Shown one piece after another: positions 29,495 through 40,107 of a stretch of 64,000 nt of DNA; position 1 is the stretch's first letter, and the number at the start of each line of letters is the position of its first letter. The position numbers were made by a program, and so were the translations under genes. The DNA comes from Pseudomonas sp. SST3. Lineage in GTDB: Bacteria > Pseudomonadota > Gammaproteobacteria > Pseudomonadales > Pseudomonadaceae. The stretch covers positions 139,427-203,426 of the forward strand of contig NZ_QORI02000011.1 in assembly GCF_003325755.1 (NCBI RefSeq). The letters run 5' to 3'. The notes under the pieces are model-generated. The model was not told where the DNA came from, ran no database searches, and saw only the letters and a list, made by a program, of their open reading frames with translations.

Positions 29495-31268
29495 TCAGCT
29501 CAGCTGGGCAGAGATCCGTCGCCTCGCGCTGCATCATCGCAAGGCGCTGATCCTTGCCAACCTGGTCGCCGTGCTGGCGACCCTGTGCAGCGTGCCGATC
29601 CCCTTGTTGCTGCCTCTGCTGGTCGATGAGGTGCTGCTGGGGCAGGGCGACACCGCGCTGCAGATCATGGATCGCTTCCTGCCAGCCGAGTGGCAGACCG
29701 CGTTCGGCTATATCGCATTGATGCTCTGCGTGACGCTGCTGCTCCGGGCATTGGCGCTGGTCTTCAACGTACTGCAAGCGCGCCTGTTCGCCAGGCTGTC
29801 GAAGGATTTGGTCTATCGCATCCGCGTACGCCTGATTGAACGCCTCAAACGCATCGCGCTGAGCGAGTACGAAAGCCTTGGTGGTGGAACGGTCGCCGCG
29901 CATCTGGTCACCGATCTGGAGACCATCGACAAGTTCATCGGCGAAACGCTCAGCCGGCTGCTGGTGGCGGTGCTGTCGATAGCCGGTACGGCCGCAATCC
30001 TGGTCTGGATGCACTGGCAGCTGGCGTTGCTGATTCTGTTGTTCAACCCGCTGGTGATCTACGCCACGGTACAGTTGGGCAAGCGCGTCAAACATCTGAA
30101 GAAACTGGAGAATGACAGCACCTCGCTGTTTACCCAGGCGCTCACCGAAACCCTGGACGCCATTCAGGAAGTTCGTGCCGGCAACCGCCAAGGCTTCTTT
30201 CTCGGCCGCCTTGGTCTGCGCGCGCGTGAGGTACGCGACTATGCGGTGGCGTCGCAATGGAAGACCGACGCCTCCAACCGCGCCAGCGGTCTGCTGTTCC
30301 AGTTCGGAATCGACATCTTTCGTGCCGCGGCGATGCTTACTGTGTTGTTCTCCGATCTGTCGATCGGCCAGATGCTCGCGGTGTTCAGCTACCTCTGGTT
30401 CATGATCGGGCCGGTAGAGCAACTGCTCAATCTTCAATACGCTTTTTACGCCGCTGGCGGTGCGCTCAGTCGTATCAATCAGCTACTGGCACGTGCCGAT
30501 GAGCCCCAATATGTCGGCGGACAAGACCCGTTCGCGGGGCGGGAGACTGCCGATATCGAAGTGCGCGGGCTGTGTTTCTCCTATCAGGACGAGCCGGTGC
30601 TCGAAGGCCTGGACCTGTCGATCGCTGCAGGAGAGAAGGTCGCCATCGTCGGCGCCAGCGGTGGTGGCAAGAGCACCCTGGTGCAGCTGCTGCTGGGCCT
30701 GTACCAGCCGCAGGCAGGGCAGATTCGCTTCGCCGGAGTCGATATACAGAACATCGGCCTGGGCACGGTGCGCGATAACGTCGCGGTGGTGCTACAGCAT
30801 CCGGCCCTGTTCAATGACACGGTGCGCGCCAACCTGCTGATGGGACGCGAACGCGATGACCAGGCTTGCTGGCAGGCGCTAGAAATCGCGCAGCTGGCCG
30901 ATACCATCCGTCAGTTGCCGGCGGGGCTCGATAGTATCGTTGGCCGTTCCGGGGTGCGCCTGTCGGGTGGCCAACGGCAGCGCTTGGCAGTGGCCCGGAT
31001 GGTCTTGGCGGAACCCAAAGTGGTGATTCTCGACGAGGCGACCTCCGCCCTGGATGCCGCCACCGAGTATGCGCTGCATCAAGGCCTGAACCGGTTTCTG
31101 CAAGGGCGCACCACGCTGATCATCGCCCACCGCTTATCGGCCGTGAAGCAGGCTGACCGGGTCCTGGTATTCGACGGCGGGCGCATCGCCGAGCAGGGCG
31201 ACCATCAACAGCTGATCGCTGACGGCGGGCTCTACGCCAAGCTATACGGGCACCTGCAGCAGCATTGA
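29481..31268 (+). CDS. Half-size ABC exporter (permease-ATPase fusion)
   Basis: A 595-residue ABC exporter subunit: six membrane helices (about 25-320) then an ATPase domain with Walker [10 protein letters not shown] (391-399), LSGGQ (494-498) and a Walker [13 protein letters not shown]. It acts as a dimer, in the MsbA/LmrA class; the substrate is unknown. The start overlaps the DsbA-family gene by 14 bases, so the two are translationally coupled. That pairing recalls CydDC or bacteriocin exporters, but the DsbA protein here is cytoplasmic and no precursor peptide is visible. Confidence 0.9.
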   Translation: MSVPDQLSWAEIRRLALHHRKALILANLVAVLATLCSVPIPLLLPLLVDEVLLGQGDTALQIMDRFLPAEWQTAFGYIALMLCVTLLLRALALVFNVLQARLFARLSKDLVYRIRVRLIERLKRIALSEYESLGGGTVAAHLVTDLETIDKFIGETLSRLLVAVLSIAGTAAILVWMHWQLALLILLFNPLVIYATVQLGKRVKHLKKLENDSTSLFTQALTETLDAIQEVRAGNRQGFFLGRLGLRAREVRDYAVASQWKTDASNRASGLLFQFGIDIFRAAAMLTVLFSDLSIGQMLAVFSYLWFMIGPVEQLLNLQYAFYAAGGALSRINQLLARADEPQYVGGQDPFAGRETADIEVRGLCFSYQDEPVLEGLDLSIAAGEKVAIVGASGGGKSTLVQLLLGLYQPQAGQIRFAGVDIQNIGLGTVRDNVAVVLQHPALFNDTVRANLLMGRERDDQACWQALEIAQLADTIRQLPAGLDSIVGRSGVRLSGGQRQRLAVARMVLAEPKVVILDEATSALDAATEYALHQGLNRFLQGRTTLIIAHRLSAVKQADRVLVFDGGRIAEQGDHQQLIADGGLYAKLYGHLQQH

Positions 31269-31429
31269 CCAGGGTTTCCCCGGCGCAGCCTTCGAGTTAT
31301 CCAATCGTGCGGACGAGTGGCTGGCGATTGGCTATCATGGTCCGCGCGAATCGTTCAGTTTTTCGCACTCAACTTTGGCCGGCCGCGGCCGACTCCATGA
31401 CGTGCGCTTATTTTTCTAGGGATTTTCTG

Positions 31430-33379
31430 ATGCAGTCTGTCGATATATTCGCCAACCTTTCCGTGGGCAAAAAGCTGCTGCTTGGCTTTGCCATGGTGTT
31501 GTTGCTGACCCTGGGCGTTGCCGGTACGGGCTTTTTCGCCGTGGACTCGATCGTGACTCGCTCAGCTCAGACGAATCAGTTGGCGGCCATCAACGCCGCG
31601 ATTCTCGATGCGAGGGGGCAGGAACGTGACTACGCCCTGACCCGCAGCGACACGTCCGCTTCGGCGTTGAGCGCCACACTGGACCAGCTCAACCAGGAGC
31701 TGGACGATCTTTCCGAGATTTCCGATGCGCAGGAGCAGGCGCTGCTCCAGCAGATTCGCAGCGATGCTGCGGACTATGCGAGGCAGTTCGCGGACTATCG
31801 CGTGTTGATCCGCAAGGGCGTTGAGCTGCGTGCGCGTATGGCCGACGCGGCGCAGAAGAGTCGGGAGGAGTTCGAATACATTGAACTTGACATGTACGAC
31901 GCGGTGCGTGTACTGCGCCTGGAAGGCGATCATCTCAAAGGCAGTGATCCGCTGACCATCGCCGAAGCGGCTTCCGGTCTGACCAAGCGTATTCTGGACC
32001 TTCGCACGTTCGAGAGCGTTTTTCTCGGGAACAACTCTCAGGAGGCCGTCGATAGCTGGGCTGAGGTCTATACGGATGTAACCACGATCGGCAATAGCCT
32101 CAAGACCTGGCTCAACGACGAGCAAAAAGCCACGATGGATGGTGCCCTTGATGCCCTGGCCACCTATGAGCAGGCGTTTGCCGAGTTCCGTCGTAACCGC
32201 GCGGAGCGGATTGCGTTGGAGGGCGCGATGATCGCCCAGGCACAGCGGGTACTGGACACCGCCGACCAGGCGCTGGCGTCTGCCAACGAAGCGATGCAGG
32301 ACCAGCGCAGCAGTGCTTACTTGCTGCTCACCATTATTACCGGACTGGCGGTGATCCTCGGCCTGGTGGCGGCTACCGTCATTTCGCGCATGATCGTAGT
32401 GCCGCTGCGTTACACCGTGCAGTTGGCGCAGCGGGTTGCCGACGGCGATCTCACTCAATCGGAGGCGGTTACGCGCCGCGATGAACTGGGTCAATTGCAG
32501 CAGGCCATGTACGGCATGACCGATAGCCTGCGCACCTTGATTGGCCGTATTAGTGGCAGCGTAGGACAAATCGCCGCAGCGGCGGAGCAACTGTCCGCCG
32601 TCACTGCGCAGACCAGTGTTGGTGTGCAGAAGCAGCGGGAGGAGACCGATCAGGTTGCCACCGCCATGCATGAGATGGCCGCGACTGTGCAAGAAGTTGC
32701 GCAGAATGCCGAACAGGCGTCGTCGGCCGCGCGCCAGGCTGACCAGCAGGCCCGCCAAGGCGATCTGGTGGTCAAGGAAGCCATCGGACAGATCGACAGC
32801 CTGTCCGGCGAAGTGGAGCACTCGGCCCATGCCATCGAAGAGCTGAATACCGAGAGCGGGCGTATCGGCAGCGTCTTGGAAGTAATTCGCGCGGTTGCCG
32901 AGCAGACCAACCTGCTGGCGCTGAACGCCGCGATCGAGGCCGCACGAGCGGGCGAGCAAGGCCGCGGTTTCGCCGTGGTGGCCGATGAAGTTCGCGCGCT
33001 GGCACGTCGCACCCATGATTCCACCGAAGAGATCGAAGGCCTGATCGGCAATCTTCAGCGGGTCGCGCAGAAGGCCGTCGAGCAGATGCAGACCAGCCGT
33101 GACCTGACCCAACGTACGGTGGATCTGGCCGGTGAAGCTGGTATTGCGCTTGGACGCATCACCGAATCGGTATCCACCATCGAGCAGATGAACCAGCAGA
33201 TCGCCGCGGCTGCCGAGGAGCAGAGTGCCGTCGCTGAAAACATTTCGGAGAGCGTGACCCGAGTGCGTGACATCGGCGAGCAGAGTGCCAGCGGTAGCGA
33301 GCAGACCGCTGGCGCCAGCGCCGAGTTGGCTCGCCTCGGTGTCGAGCTGCAGGGACTGGTTGCCCGATTCCGCACCTGA
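31430..33379 (+). CDS. Methyl-accepting chemotaxis protein with HBM-type sensor
   Basis: A 649-residue chemoreceptor. TM1 spans about residues 14-36; a roughly 255-residue all-helical periplasmic region follows, of the length and character of the helical bimodular (HBM) domain of P. putida McpS; TM2 is about 296-322, then HAMP and the cytoplasmic signalling domain with its highly conserved hairpin tip ([17 protein letters not shown]). HBM receptors often sense TCA intermediates, a fair guess here but untested. No C-terminal CheR/CheB pentapeptide is present. AGGGA precedes the ATG; a terminator follows. Confidence 0.9.
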   Translation: MQSVDIFANLSVGKKLLLGFAMVLLLTLGVAGTGFFAVDSIVTRSAQTNQLAAINAAILDARGQERDYALTRSDTSASALSATLDQLNQELDDLSEISDAQEQALLQQIRSDAADYARQFADYRVLIRKGVELRARMADAAQKSREEFEYIELDMYDAVRVLRLEGDHLKGSDPLTIAEAASGLTKRILDLRTFESVFLGNNSQEAVDSWAEVYTDVTTIGNSLKTWLNDEQKATMDGALDALATYEQAFAEFRRNRAERIALEGAMIAQAQRVLDTADQALASANEAMQDQRSSAYLLLTIITGLAVILGLVAATVISRMIVVPLRYTVQLAQRVADGDLTQSEAVTRRDELGQLQQAMYGMTDSLRTLIGRISGSVGQIAAAAEQLSAVTAQTSVGVQKQREETDQVATAMHEMAATVQEVAQNAEQASSAARQADQQARQGDLVVKEAIGQIDSLSGEVEHSAHAIEELNTESGRIGSVLEVIRAVAEQTNLLALNAAIEAARAGEQGRGFAVVADEVRALARRTHDSTEEIEGLIGNLQRVAQKAVEQMQTSRDLTQRTVDLAGEAGIALGRITESVSTIEQMNQQIAAAAEEQSAVAENISESVTRVRDIGEQSASGSEQTAGASAELARLGVELQGLVARFRT

Positions 33380-33397
33380 CGCCATTGCGTGAGATCC

Positions 33398-33426
33398 AAA
33401 AGCCCTGGCCAAGCGCCGGGGCTTTT
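33398..33426 (+). terminator. Intrinsic terminator after the chemoreceptor gene
   Basis: AAAAGCCCTGG (33398-33408) pairs with CCGGGGCTTTT (33416-33426) through one G-T pair, giving an 11-bp stem that ends in T residues. Confidence 0.85.
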
Positions 33427-33560
33427 GCGTTTGAGCGCTGAACTCCCGCAGACCGCGCCTATCTAGAACAACAATGCGGCCATCGCCTCGCGTCTGGAGT
33501 GCGCTCAATAGCATCCACTGTGAGTGCGACCGCTGTCGTCGAGTTGGGGGATCGTCGTCC

Positions 33561-34886
33561 ATGAAAACCACTGTGTCCGTCACTGGAGAATCCCGTCTGC
33601 GGCGCGCGATTACGGGGCCGGCTCTGTTTCTCTTCATTCTCGGCGATGTGCTGGGCGCCGGCGTCTATGCCCTGGTCGGCAAGATGGCCGGCGAGGCAGG
33701 CGGCGCGGTCTGGGTGCCGCTGCTGGTCGCCCTGGGTTTCGCCATGCTCACCGCAGCATCCTATGCCGAACTCGTCACCAAGTACCCGAAGGCGGGTGGT
33801 GCGGCGGTGTTTGCCGAGCGTGCGTTCGGCATGCCGCTGGTGTCGTTTTTGGTCGGCTTCTGCATGCTGGCTGCTGGCGTTACCAGCGCGGCGGGGCTGT
33901 CATTGGCGTTTGCAGGCGACTATCTCGGCGCATTTCTCAACACACCGGCAATACCGATGGCGTTGGTTTTCCTGACGGTGATCGGCTTGCTAAACGCACG
34001 GGGCATCAGAGAGTCGCTGGGCGCCAATGGGGTGATGACGGTAATCGAAGTATCAGGCCTGTTGGTCGTGGTGATCCTGGCAGCCGGATTCATCATGGGT
34101 GGCCAGGGCGAGCCGTCTCGGATAGTGCAATTCGCCCCGGGCGTCTCTCCAGCCATCGCCGTTCTCGGTGCGGCGCTGATCGCCTTTTATTCGTTCGTTG
34201 GCTTCGAGGTGTCAGCTAACGTGGCAGAAGAGGTCCAGAACGTCCAACGCAACTATCCACGTGCGCTGTTCGGTGCGCTGCTGGTCGCCGGGTTGGTTTA
34301 CGTGGGTGTAGGGATCGCCGCGACCGCCGTGCTTCCGCCCGATGTGCTGGCGGAGTCTTCTGCACCACTGCTGGATGTGGTGCGAGCCACTGGTTATGCC
34401 GTGCCGGACTGGCTGTTCGCTGCGGTGGCCCTGGTCGCCGTTGCCAACGGGGCGCTGCTGACTATGATCATGTCCAGCCGTCTTGCCTATGGCATGGCCG
34501 ATGAAGGGCTGTTGCCTTCGATACTGACGCGCGTACTGGCGGAGCGACGCACGCCTTGGTTGGCGATCGTGCTGACGACCTTGCTGGCCATGATTCTCAC
34601 CGTGACCGGCACGTTGACGGCCCTTGCGGAAACCGTGGTGCTGTTGCTGCTGTTCGTGTTCATGAGCACCAACATAGCGGTGCTGGTGCTGCGCAGGGAC
34701 AAAGTCGCCGAGCCGCATTTTCGGACGCCGACCGTTCTGCCGGTATTGGCGATCGGCTCCTGTCTGCTTCTGCTGTCCCAGCAGAGCGGTGGCACCTGGC
34801 TACGTGCCGCTTTGTTGATGGCGTTGGGCGCTGTGTGTTACGTGTTAGGCCGTTGGCAGCAGCGTCGCCGGGCTAGCGCCCATTGA
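33561..34886 (+). CDS. APC family amino acid permease
   Basis: A 441-residue amino acid-polyamine-organocation permease with about 12 membrane helices. The first helix has the family G-x-G unwound region (LGDVLGAGVYALVG). The ATG at 33561 has GGGGGA upstream and opens directly into the soluble N-terminus. The substrate cannot be assigned. The 3' end overlaps the convergent YdjM-like gene by 14 bases. Confidence 0.85.
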   Translation: MKTTVSVTGESRLRRAITGPALFLFILGDVLGAGVYALVGKMAGEAGGAVWVPLLVALGFAMLTAASYAELVTKYPKAGGAAVFAERAFGMPLVSFLVGFCMLAAGVTSAAGLSLAFAGDYLGAFLNTPAIPMALVFLTVIGLLNARGIRESLGANGVMTVIEVSGLLVVVILAAGFIMGGQGEPSRIVQFAPGVSPAIAVLGAALIAFYSFVGFEVSANVAEEVQNVQRNYPRALFGALLVAGLVYVGVGIAATAVLPPDVLAESSAPLLDVVRATGYAVPDWLFAAVALVAVANGALLTMIMSSRLAYGMADEGLLPSILTRVLAERRTPWLAIVLTTLLAMILTVTGTLTALAETVVLLLLFVFMSTNIAVLVLRRDKVAEPHFRTPTVLPVLAIGSCLLLLSQQSGGTWLRAALLMALGAVCYVLGRWQQRRRASAH

Positions 34887-35925
34887 GATCAGCCGCCCAC
34901 TCGGCGAGCGGCAGGTCCGGCTGCTGCTGCCAGATGCGCTGCCAGATCTGCTTCAGCCGATCCGCATCGCCGCGTTCGGCAGGCAATCGCTCGACATGGG
35001 GAATCAGTCGCCAGCCATCGCCGTCGCGCTCAGCCAGTGCAAACCGAAAGGGATGGAAGCCGGTCATGCCGAGCCTCAGGTCGGTGACCAGAATCTGATC
35101 CTCGATCTCGTCGTAGCGTAATACCCCGCCGGTGAACCACCGCAGGCGTGCGTGCTGCGGTGATTCGGTGAGCAGGGCGGCGAGTCGCTCCCCTCGGGGG
35201 ATGCGCACCAGCTGCGGAGGACTGTCGTCGAGCCAGCCGACCAAGGCTTCATAGTAGACGTCCCCGTCCACCAGAATGACGCGCCACAAGAGGCTATTGA
35301 ACGGCGTTGGCGTGCTGAATACCTGTGCGCCTTCGATGCCGTGGCTGGCTATCGCAGCTTCCACTCGCTGCTCGGCCATCTGCTTGCCGGTCAGCGTGAA
35401 ACCCAGGTACAGCGACGACAGGATCAACGCCAGGGTAGGCCAGCGCGCATCGCGCCCCTGCAGGCCGAATATCGCCCCGGCGAGCACTGCCAGCAGCAAG
35501 GGCACGCTATACATCGGGTCGATGATAAACACGCTGGACCAGGCCACCGGCGGCGTGGTCAGCGGCCAGAACAGCTGAGTGCCGTAGCTGGTAAAGGCGT
35601 CCAGCAACACATGTGTCACCAGCACCAGCCAGATCGTGAGAAATAGCCGCGTGCCCGAATAGTTCGGGTCGGGTCGTATGCGTCGCGCGAGCCAAGCCAG
35701 CGCGACGGCCAGCACGCTGAGTATGAACAGCGAGTGGCTGAAGCCGCGGTGATAGGTCATGTCGGCGATCGCATCGCCGTAGTCGATCACTACATCGAGA
35801 TCGGGCAAGGTACCCAATACCGCGCCGTAAAGCAGCGCCTTGCGGCCTTGCCAGCGGCCCAGCAGGGAGGCTTGAACAGTGGCGCCGAGGAGCGCCTGGG
35901 TAATCGAATCCATGAACGCGTCCAT
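34873..35925 (-). CDS. YdjM-like membrane-bound metal-dependent hydrolase
   Basis: A 350-residue DUF457/YdjM-type inner-membrane protein. The family metal motifs are present: LPDLDV near residue 43, HRGFSHS near residue 60 and a THVLLDAFTSYG block near residue 105, followed by several membrane helices and a soluble C-terminal part. In E. coli ydjM is an SOS gene; no LexA box was found here. The start at 35925 versus 35913 cannot be decided, since neither has a strong ribosome-binding site. It is divergent from arfB. Confidence 0.85.
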   Translation of the reverse strand: MDAFMDSITQALLGATVQASLLGRWQGRKALLYGAVLGTLPDLDVVIDYGDAIADMTYHRGFSHSLFILSVLAVALAWLARRIRPDPNYSGTRLFLTIWLVLVTHVLLDAFTSYGTQLFWPLTTPPVAWSSVFIIDPMYSVPLLLAVLAGAIFGLQGRDARWPTLALILSSLYLGFTLTGKQMAEQRVEAAIASHGIEGAQVFSTPTPFNSLLWRVILVDGDVYYEALVGWLDDSPPQLVRIPRGERLAALLTESPQHARLRWFTGGVLRYDEIEDQILVTDLRLGMTGFHPFRFALAERDGDGWRLIPHVERLPAERGDADRLKQIWQRIWQQQPDLPLAEWAADLNGR

Positions 35926-36050
35926 TGTCGCGGGGAGGGTTACATTAGCTGAAGCGACAGGCCGGTAAACAATCGAAATTCATATAAAACGTGTCCGTGC
36001 CATTCAGGTCATGGACAATGTTGCGTCGATGAAAGATCACGAAGGGTCCG

Positions 36051-36464
36051 ATGCTGGAAATATCAAACAGCGTGCAGCTAGCCGACAGCGAGATCGAACT
36101 GACCGCCATTCGTGCTCAGGGCGCTGGTGGACAGAACGTCAACAAAGTATCCAGCGCATTGCATCTGCGTTTCGATATCAATGCATCCTCCTTGCCGCCC
36201 TTCTACAAGGAGCGCCTGCTGGAGCTGCGTGACAGCCGCATCACCGGCGATGGCGTCATCGTTATCAAGGCACAGCAGTATCGTACCCAAGAGCAGAACC
36301 GCGCCGACGCCCTGGAGCGGCTGGCCGAACTGATTCGCAGCGTGGCAAAAGTCGAAAAGGCGCGGCGCCCGACGCGCCCGACGCTGGGCTCAAAAAAGCG
36401 CCGCCTCGAGGGCAAGAGCAAGCGCGGTGCGATCAAGGCCGGGCGCGGCAAGGTCGATTTCTAG
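36051..36464 (+). CDS. arfB: Alternative ribosome-rescue factor ArfB (YaeJ)
   Basis: A 137-residue peptidyl-tRNA hydrolase related to release factors. The catalytic GGQ lies at 26-28 ([12 protein letters not shown]), and the C-terminal tail is strongly basic, as needed to enter the mRNA channel of stalled ribosomes. It frees nascent chains from non-stop complexes as a backup to tmRNA. It stands alone: divergent from the YdjM-like gene and convergent with an MFS gene 86 bases away. Confidence 0.95.
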   Translation: MLEISNSVQLADSEIELTAIRAQGAGGQNVNKVSSALHLRFDINASSLPPFYKERLLELRDSRITGDGVIVIKAQQYRTQEQNRADALERLAELIRSVAKVEKARRPTRPTLGSKKRRLEGKSKRGAIKAGRGKVDF

Positions 36465-36550
36465 CCGTTGCCTGGCGTGAGCGGCCAGGCCGCGCTGCGG
36501 TGTTTTGGCTACTGGCACGCTCACCCTGACGTGGGGTTAGTTAAAGCGCT

Positions 36551-37858
36551 TCAATGGGTGCCGGTACGGTGCTCGACGACCGTTTCGTCGATCACGTCGT
36601 CTGGATCCGGTTCGGTGGCTTCCGTCTCGGTGGTTTCGCCTTCCGGCGTATCCGGCATCAGCTCCAGCACGGTATGACTGGTGCGTAGCATCGGGGTGAA
36701 GTGGCCGTGCGGTTCGGTAACCAGATCGAACACCCGGCGTGAGCGAAAGTAGGAATAGATCGCCAGGAACGCCAGGGTCACGGCGAAGAAAACCGGCAGG
36801 GCCTTAGGTCCGAAAAAGCTCATCAGGCCACCGGCGGCCACCGGGCCGAAGGCAGCGCCGAAGCCGTTGGCCAACAGCAGACCGCTGGAGCCGGAGAGGA
36901 TTTCGTCCGGGTGCAGCTGGTCCACCATCTGCGCTACGGCAATGGAGTAGATAGAAAAGGCCAGGCCGCCCCACAGGAACATCATCCCCAGCAGTAACGG
37001 GCCGGATGTTAGCGGGGTGATCAGGCCGCCAAGGATCGCAGCGATCGCCACCACCCAGAGCATCACCAGACGGCGGTCATGCTTGTCGGAAAACAGTCCG
37101 ATCGGCCATTGCAGAACGGCGCCTCCCAGAATGGTAACGCTCATCAGCAGGCCCACGCCGGATGCATCGAAGCCGCTTTGCGAGGCGTAGACCGGCGCTA
37201 GCCCCCAGAAGCCGCCCAACGTCAGGCCCGAGACGCCAGCAGCCATCAAGGGGAGCGGGGCGATACGTGCCAGTTGCAGCAGGTCGGTGGCCGGCATGTC
37301 GGGTTGTGCCGGCTGAGCCTGACGGGTCAGGGTAATCGGCATCAGAGCGGCACTTATGAGGATGGCTGCCAGGGCAAACAGAGTGAAATTCATCGGGCTG
37401 TCGAGGCTCAGCAATTGCTGAGCGGCTGCCAATGAGCCGAGGTTGACGGCCATGTACAACGCGAACACCTGACCGCGCTTTTCGCCGCTGACCTGGGCGT
37501 TGAGCCAGCTCTCGATGACCATATAGAGCGTGACCAGGGCCACGCCGTACATCAGGCGCAGAACCAGCCAAACCCAAGGATTGACGATCAATACGTGCAG
37601 CAGCACGGCCACCGAGGCCAGGGCTGCGTAGAACGCAAAGGTACGGATGTGGCCGATGCGGCGGATCAGCGAAGGCGCGAGCCAGGTGCCGACCAGAAAG
37701 CCGGCGAAGTATCCCGACATCAGCAGACCGATCATTCCGGTGGAGTAGCCCTCGGCAATGCCGCGGAGCGTCAGCAACGTGTTCAGCAGTCCGTGGCCGA
37801 GCAGTAGGAATGCAACGCCGCCCAGCAGTGAGCTGATGGGGGCTAGTAAGGACGTCAT
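36551..37858 (-). CDS. MFS transporter (YcaD-like)
   Basis: A 435-residue major facilitator carrier with 12 predicted helices. A block resembling the MFS loop 2-3 motif appears as LAPSLIRRIGHIRTF. The last 30 residues form an acidic tail (ETTETEATEPDPDD). The overall pattern resembles E. coli YcaD; the substrate is unknown. I take the ATG at 37858; a TTG at 37864 is also possible. Confidence 0.85.
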   Translation of the reverse strand: MTSLLAPISSLLGGVAFLLLGHGLLNTLLTLRGIAEGYSTGMIGLLMSGYFAGFLVGTWLAPSLIRRIGHIRTFAFYAALASVAVLLHVLIVNPWVWLVLRLMYGVALVTLYMVIESWLNAQVSGEKRGQVFALYMAVNLGSLAAAQQLLSLDSPMNFTLFALAAILISAALMPITLTRQAQPAQPDMPATDLLQLARIAPLPLMAAGVSGLTLGGFWGLAPVYASQSGFDASGVGLLMSVTILGGAVLQWPIGLFSDKHDRRLVMLWVVAIAAILGGLITPLTSGPLLLGMMFLWGGLAFSIYSIAVAQMVDQLHPDEILSGSSGLLLANGFGAAFGPVAAGGLMSFFGPKALPVFFAVTLAFLAIYSYFRSRRVFDLVTEPHGHFTPMLRTSHTVLELMPDTPEGETTETEATEPDPDDVIDETVVEHRTGTH

Positions 37859-38138
37859 CGGCAAACAACCCTAAGCAAGTAAATCCGTGATAGCAGGCTG
37901 CCCTTCCACGGGCCGCCTGCCGTTATAACCTGTAAGTACCTGAAATACCGTTAATAAATGATCGTAGACGGGTTCGGTGCATGCAGCTTGGGCAGCATTT
38001 TTGTCCGAGGATTCAAAACGAAGCGCATTTTCCAGCGAAGCACTCGCAGCCGCTTGCCTTCGTCCGCTAAGGCTTGCGGCCTGACGGCCACAGCGGATCA
38101 AGGCTGGCCGGTTCGTATCCGAAGCTTGGCTCAAATTT

Positions 38139-39029
38139 TCAGGTTTGTCCTGGCAGAAGCGTTGCGATTAGCACCCGAACGCTGCCGGGCAAGGCGTCCA
38201 GGTCGCGAATCAGAATGCTGCGTTCGCGCACCGCCCAAGGCTCGTCCAGTTCGACCAGCGCCAGTTGCATGGTGCGGCTGTGCCGGCGTGCCGCTGACTC
38301 TGGAATGATGCCGATGCCGACACCGGCCTCGATCATCCGGCACACGGCTTCGAAACTGGACAGCTGGATTCGCAGTGAAAGGGCGCCGCCGAGCTTTTCC
38401 ACCTGATCGCGAAGAAAGGTCAATAGCGTGCTGCCTTCATGCAGACCAATATGCTGATAGCTCAGGGTCTGGCGCAGCGTCACTCGCTTTTCTGCCGACA
38501 ACGGATGGCCGAGTGGCACGGCCAGCAGCAGACGATCGGTGCTGAAATGCAGGATCTGCAGCCCTTCGGCCTGCACCGGCCCGGCGATGATGCCCATGTC
38601 CGTGCTGCCATCCAACACGCCCCGAACGATGTCACGGCTCAGACGCTCCTGTAGATCCACGGTCACGCCGGGGCGCTGCGCGAGAAAGCCCGCCAGTATC
38701 TCGGGAAGAAACTCCGTCACCGCCGTCGTATTGGCGAAGATGCGGATATGGCCGGTCGAGTCGGTGCTGTATTCGGTGAATTCGCTTTTCAGGTATTCCA
38801 CCTGACGCATGATCAGCCGAGCATGCAGCAGCAGCTTCTGTCCGGCCGGCGTCAGCTCGACACCCCGGCTGTCACGATAAAGCAGGCGGCTCTCGAGCTG
38901 CCCCTCCAGCGCCTTGATGCGCGTGCTGGCCGCCGCCGGCGATAGATGCGCACGGCGCGCGCCCTGGGTCAGGCTGGGCGATTCGGCGATATGAATGAAG
39001 AGGCGAAGATCGGCCAGATCGAAGTGCAT
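38139..39029 (-). CDS. LysR regulator of the itaconate locus
   Basis: A 296-residue LysR regulator: helix-turn-helix at about residues 5-62 (SLTQGARRAHLSPAAASTRI) and an effector domain at about 90-290. It is divergent from the itaconyl-CoA hydratase gene across 124 bases, as in P. aeruginosa, where the divergent LysR protein (PA0877, RipR/ItcR) activates itaconate catabolism. A LysR-type box lies at 39057-39075. The likely inducer is itaconate or its CoA ester (inference). Confidence 0.9.
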   Translation of the reverse strand: MHFDLADLRLFIHIAESPSLTQGARRAHLSPAAASTRIKALEGQLESRLLYRDSRGVELTPAGQKLLLHARLIMRQVEYLKSEFTEYSTDSTGHIRIFANTTAVTEFLPEILAGFLAQRPGVTVDLQERLSRDIVRGVLDGSTDMGIIAGPVQAEGLQILHFSTDRLLLAVPLGHPLSAEKRVTLRQTLSYQHIGLHEGSTLLTFLRDQVEKLGGALSLRIQLSSFEAVCRMIEAGVGIGIIPESAARRHSRTMQLALVELDEPWAVRERSILIRDLDALPGSVRVLIATLLPGQT

Positions 39030-39056
39030 ACCAGACGCTCGAAAGAGGAGAAACGG

Positions 39057-39075
39057 CGTTCAGCATAGCCGAACG
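39057..39075. promoter_or_regulatory. Probable LysR binding box
   Basis: CGTTC-N9-GAACG (39057-39075) is a perfect interrupted palindrome and contains the T-N11-A pattern typical of LysR recognition sites. It lies between the LysR gene and the first itaconate gene. A second inverted repeat, AACGC-CTCAT-GCGTT (39103-39117), follows toward the itaconate promoter and could be the activation site. Confidence 0.6.
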
Positions 39076-39153
39076 CTGGTGTCAGTAAATGCAAATTCTC
39101 GGAACGCCTCATGCGTTGCATGCTACGGCCAAACAAGACAGCCGGAGCCCGAG

Positions 39154-39975
39154 ATGACCGACGTAACTGCCTGGATAGGCCGCACCGAGGAGGTCCATGA
39201 CCAGCTCAGCCGCAATTTGCTGATGCGGATTGCCGCGACATTGGGCGAAGCGACCCCGGCCCACGGTGAGGCGCTACCGCCGTTGTGGCAGTGGTGTTTC
39301 TTCCAAGAGCCGATTGCCGAAAGCGGTCTGGGTGAAGACGGCCATCCGGCAAGGGGTGGATTTCTGCCACCGGCTGACGATCGCAATCGCATGTGGGCCG
39401 GAGGGCGTGTCGAGTTCTTCGAGCCGCTCACGGCGGGCGCTGAAGCCACACGCGTTTCAACCATCAAACAGGTCGAAGAAAAGCTCGGCCGAACCGGCGC
39501 GCTCCTGTTCGTCACCGTGCAACACGACTATATGCAGGACGGTCGACTGGCGATCCGCGAGGAGCAGGACATCGTCTACCGCGAGCCGAGCCCTCCGAAG
39601 TCCAGCAGCGGCGAACCTATGGTCGCCGGCCATTGGCACGAGGCGGTGACGCCGTCCCCGACGCTGCTGTTCCGCTATTCGGCGGTCACCTTCAATGGAC
39701 ATCGAATTCACTATGACTGGCCCTACGTTACGGAGACCGAAGGCTATCCGGGGCTCGTCGTGCATGGCCCATTGATCGCCACGCTGAACTTGCGCGCGTT
39801 CTGCCGCGCCCATCCAGAGGCACGTCTCAAGCGCTTTGCATATCGCGGCCTGCGGCCCCTGATCGCGCCACAGCCTTTCGAGGTGGGCGGGCGCATCGTT
39901 GCGCCCGGCGAAGCCGGGCTATGGGCCGGAGACCACAACGGTCTGGCACAGAAAGCGGAAGTGCAATTCGAATGA
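39154..39975 (+). CDS. ich: Itaconyl-CoA hydratase (MaoC/hot-dog family)
   Basis: A 273-residue protein with an N-terminal FAS1-like dehydratase hot-dog region and a C-terminal MaoC-like part, as in fungal-type HTD2 and mesaconyl-CoA hydratases. In this gene order it corresponds to P. aeruginosa Ich (PA0878), which hydrates itaconyl-CoA to (S)-citramalyl-CoA. The ATG at 39154 has GGAG upstream; the frame's longer form runs into the regulatory region. It is the first gene of the itaconate operon, and the acyl-CoA dehydrogenase gene follows after 132 bases. Confidence 0.88.
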   Translation: MTDVTAWIGRTEEVHDQLSRNLLMRIAATLGEATPAHGEALPPLWQWCFFQEPIAESGLGEDGHPARGGFLPPADDRNRMWAGGRVEFFEPLTAGAEATRVSTIKQVEEKLGRTGALLFVTVQHDYMQDGRLAIREEQDIVYREPSPPKSSSGEPMVAGHWHEAVTPSPTLLFRYSAVTFNGHRIHYDWPYVTETEGYPGLVVHGPLIATLNLRAFCRAHPEARLKRFAYRGLRPLIAPQPFEVGGRIVAPGEAGLWAGDHNGLAQKAEVQFE

Positions 39976-40107
39976 TTGCACCGGTGTCGGCTGGATCGCG
40001 CTTTATCGATCCACCGGCTGGCGCATTGCGGTGCATATGAACGGCGACGGTATGCGCCCCGGTCCACCGGCGCATGCGGCACCAACGAAAAGAATCGAGG
40101 AACCGAG

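Noticed and set aside
31562..33637. 691-residue open frame antisense to the chemoreceptor gene
   Set aside because: It mirrors the codon pattern of the receptor in GC-rich DNA, has low-complexity composition and no recognisable domain, while the sense strand encodes a complete receptor.
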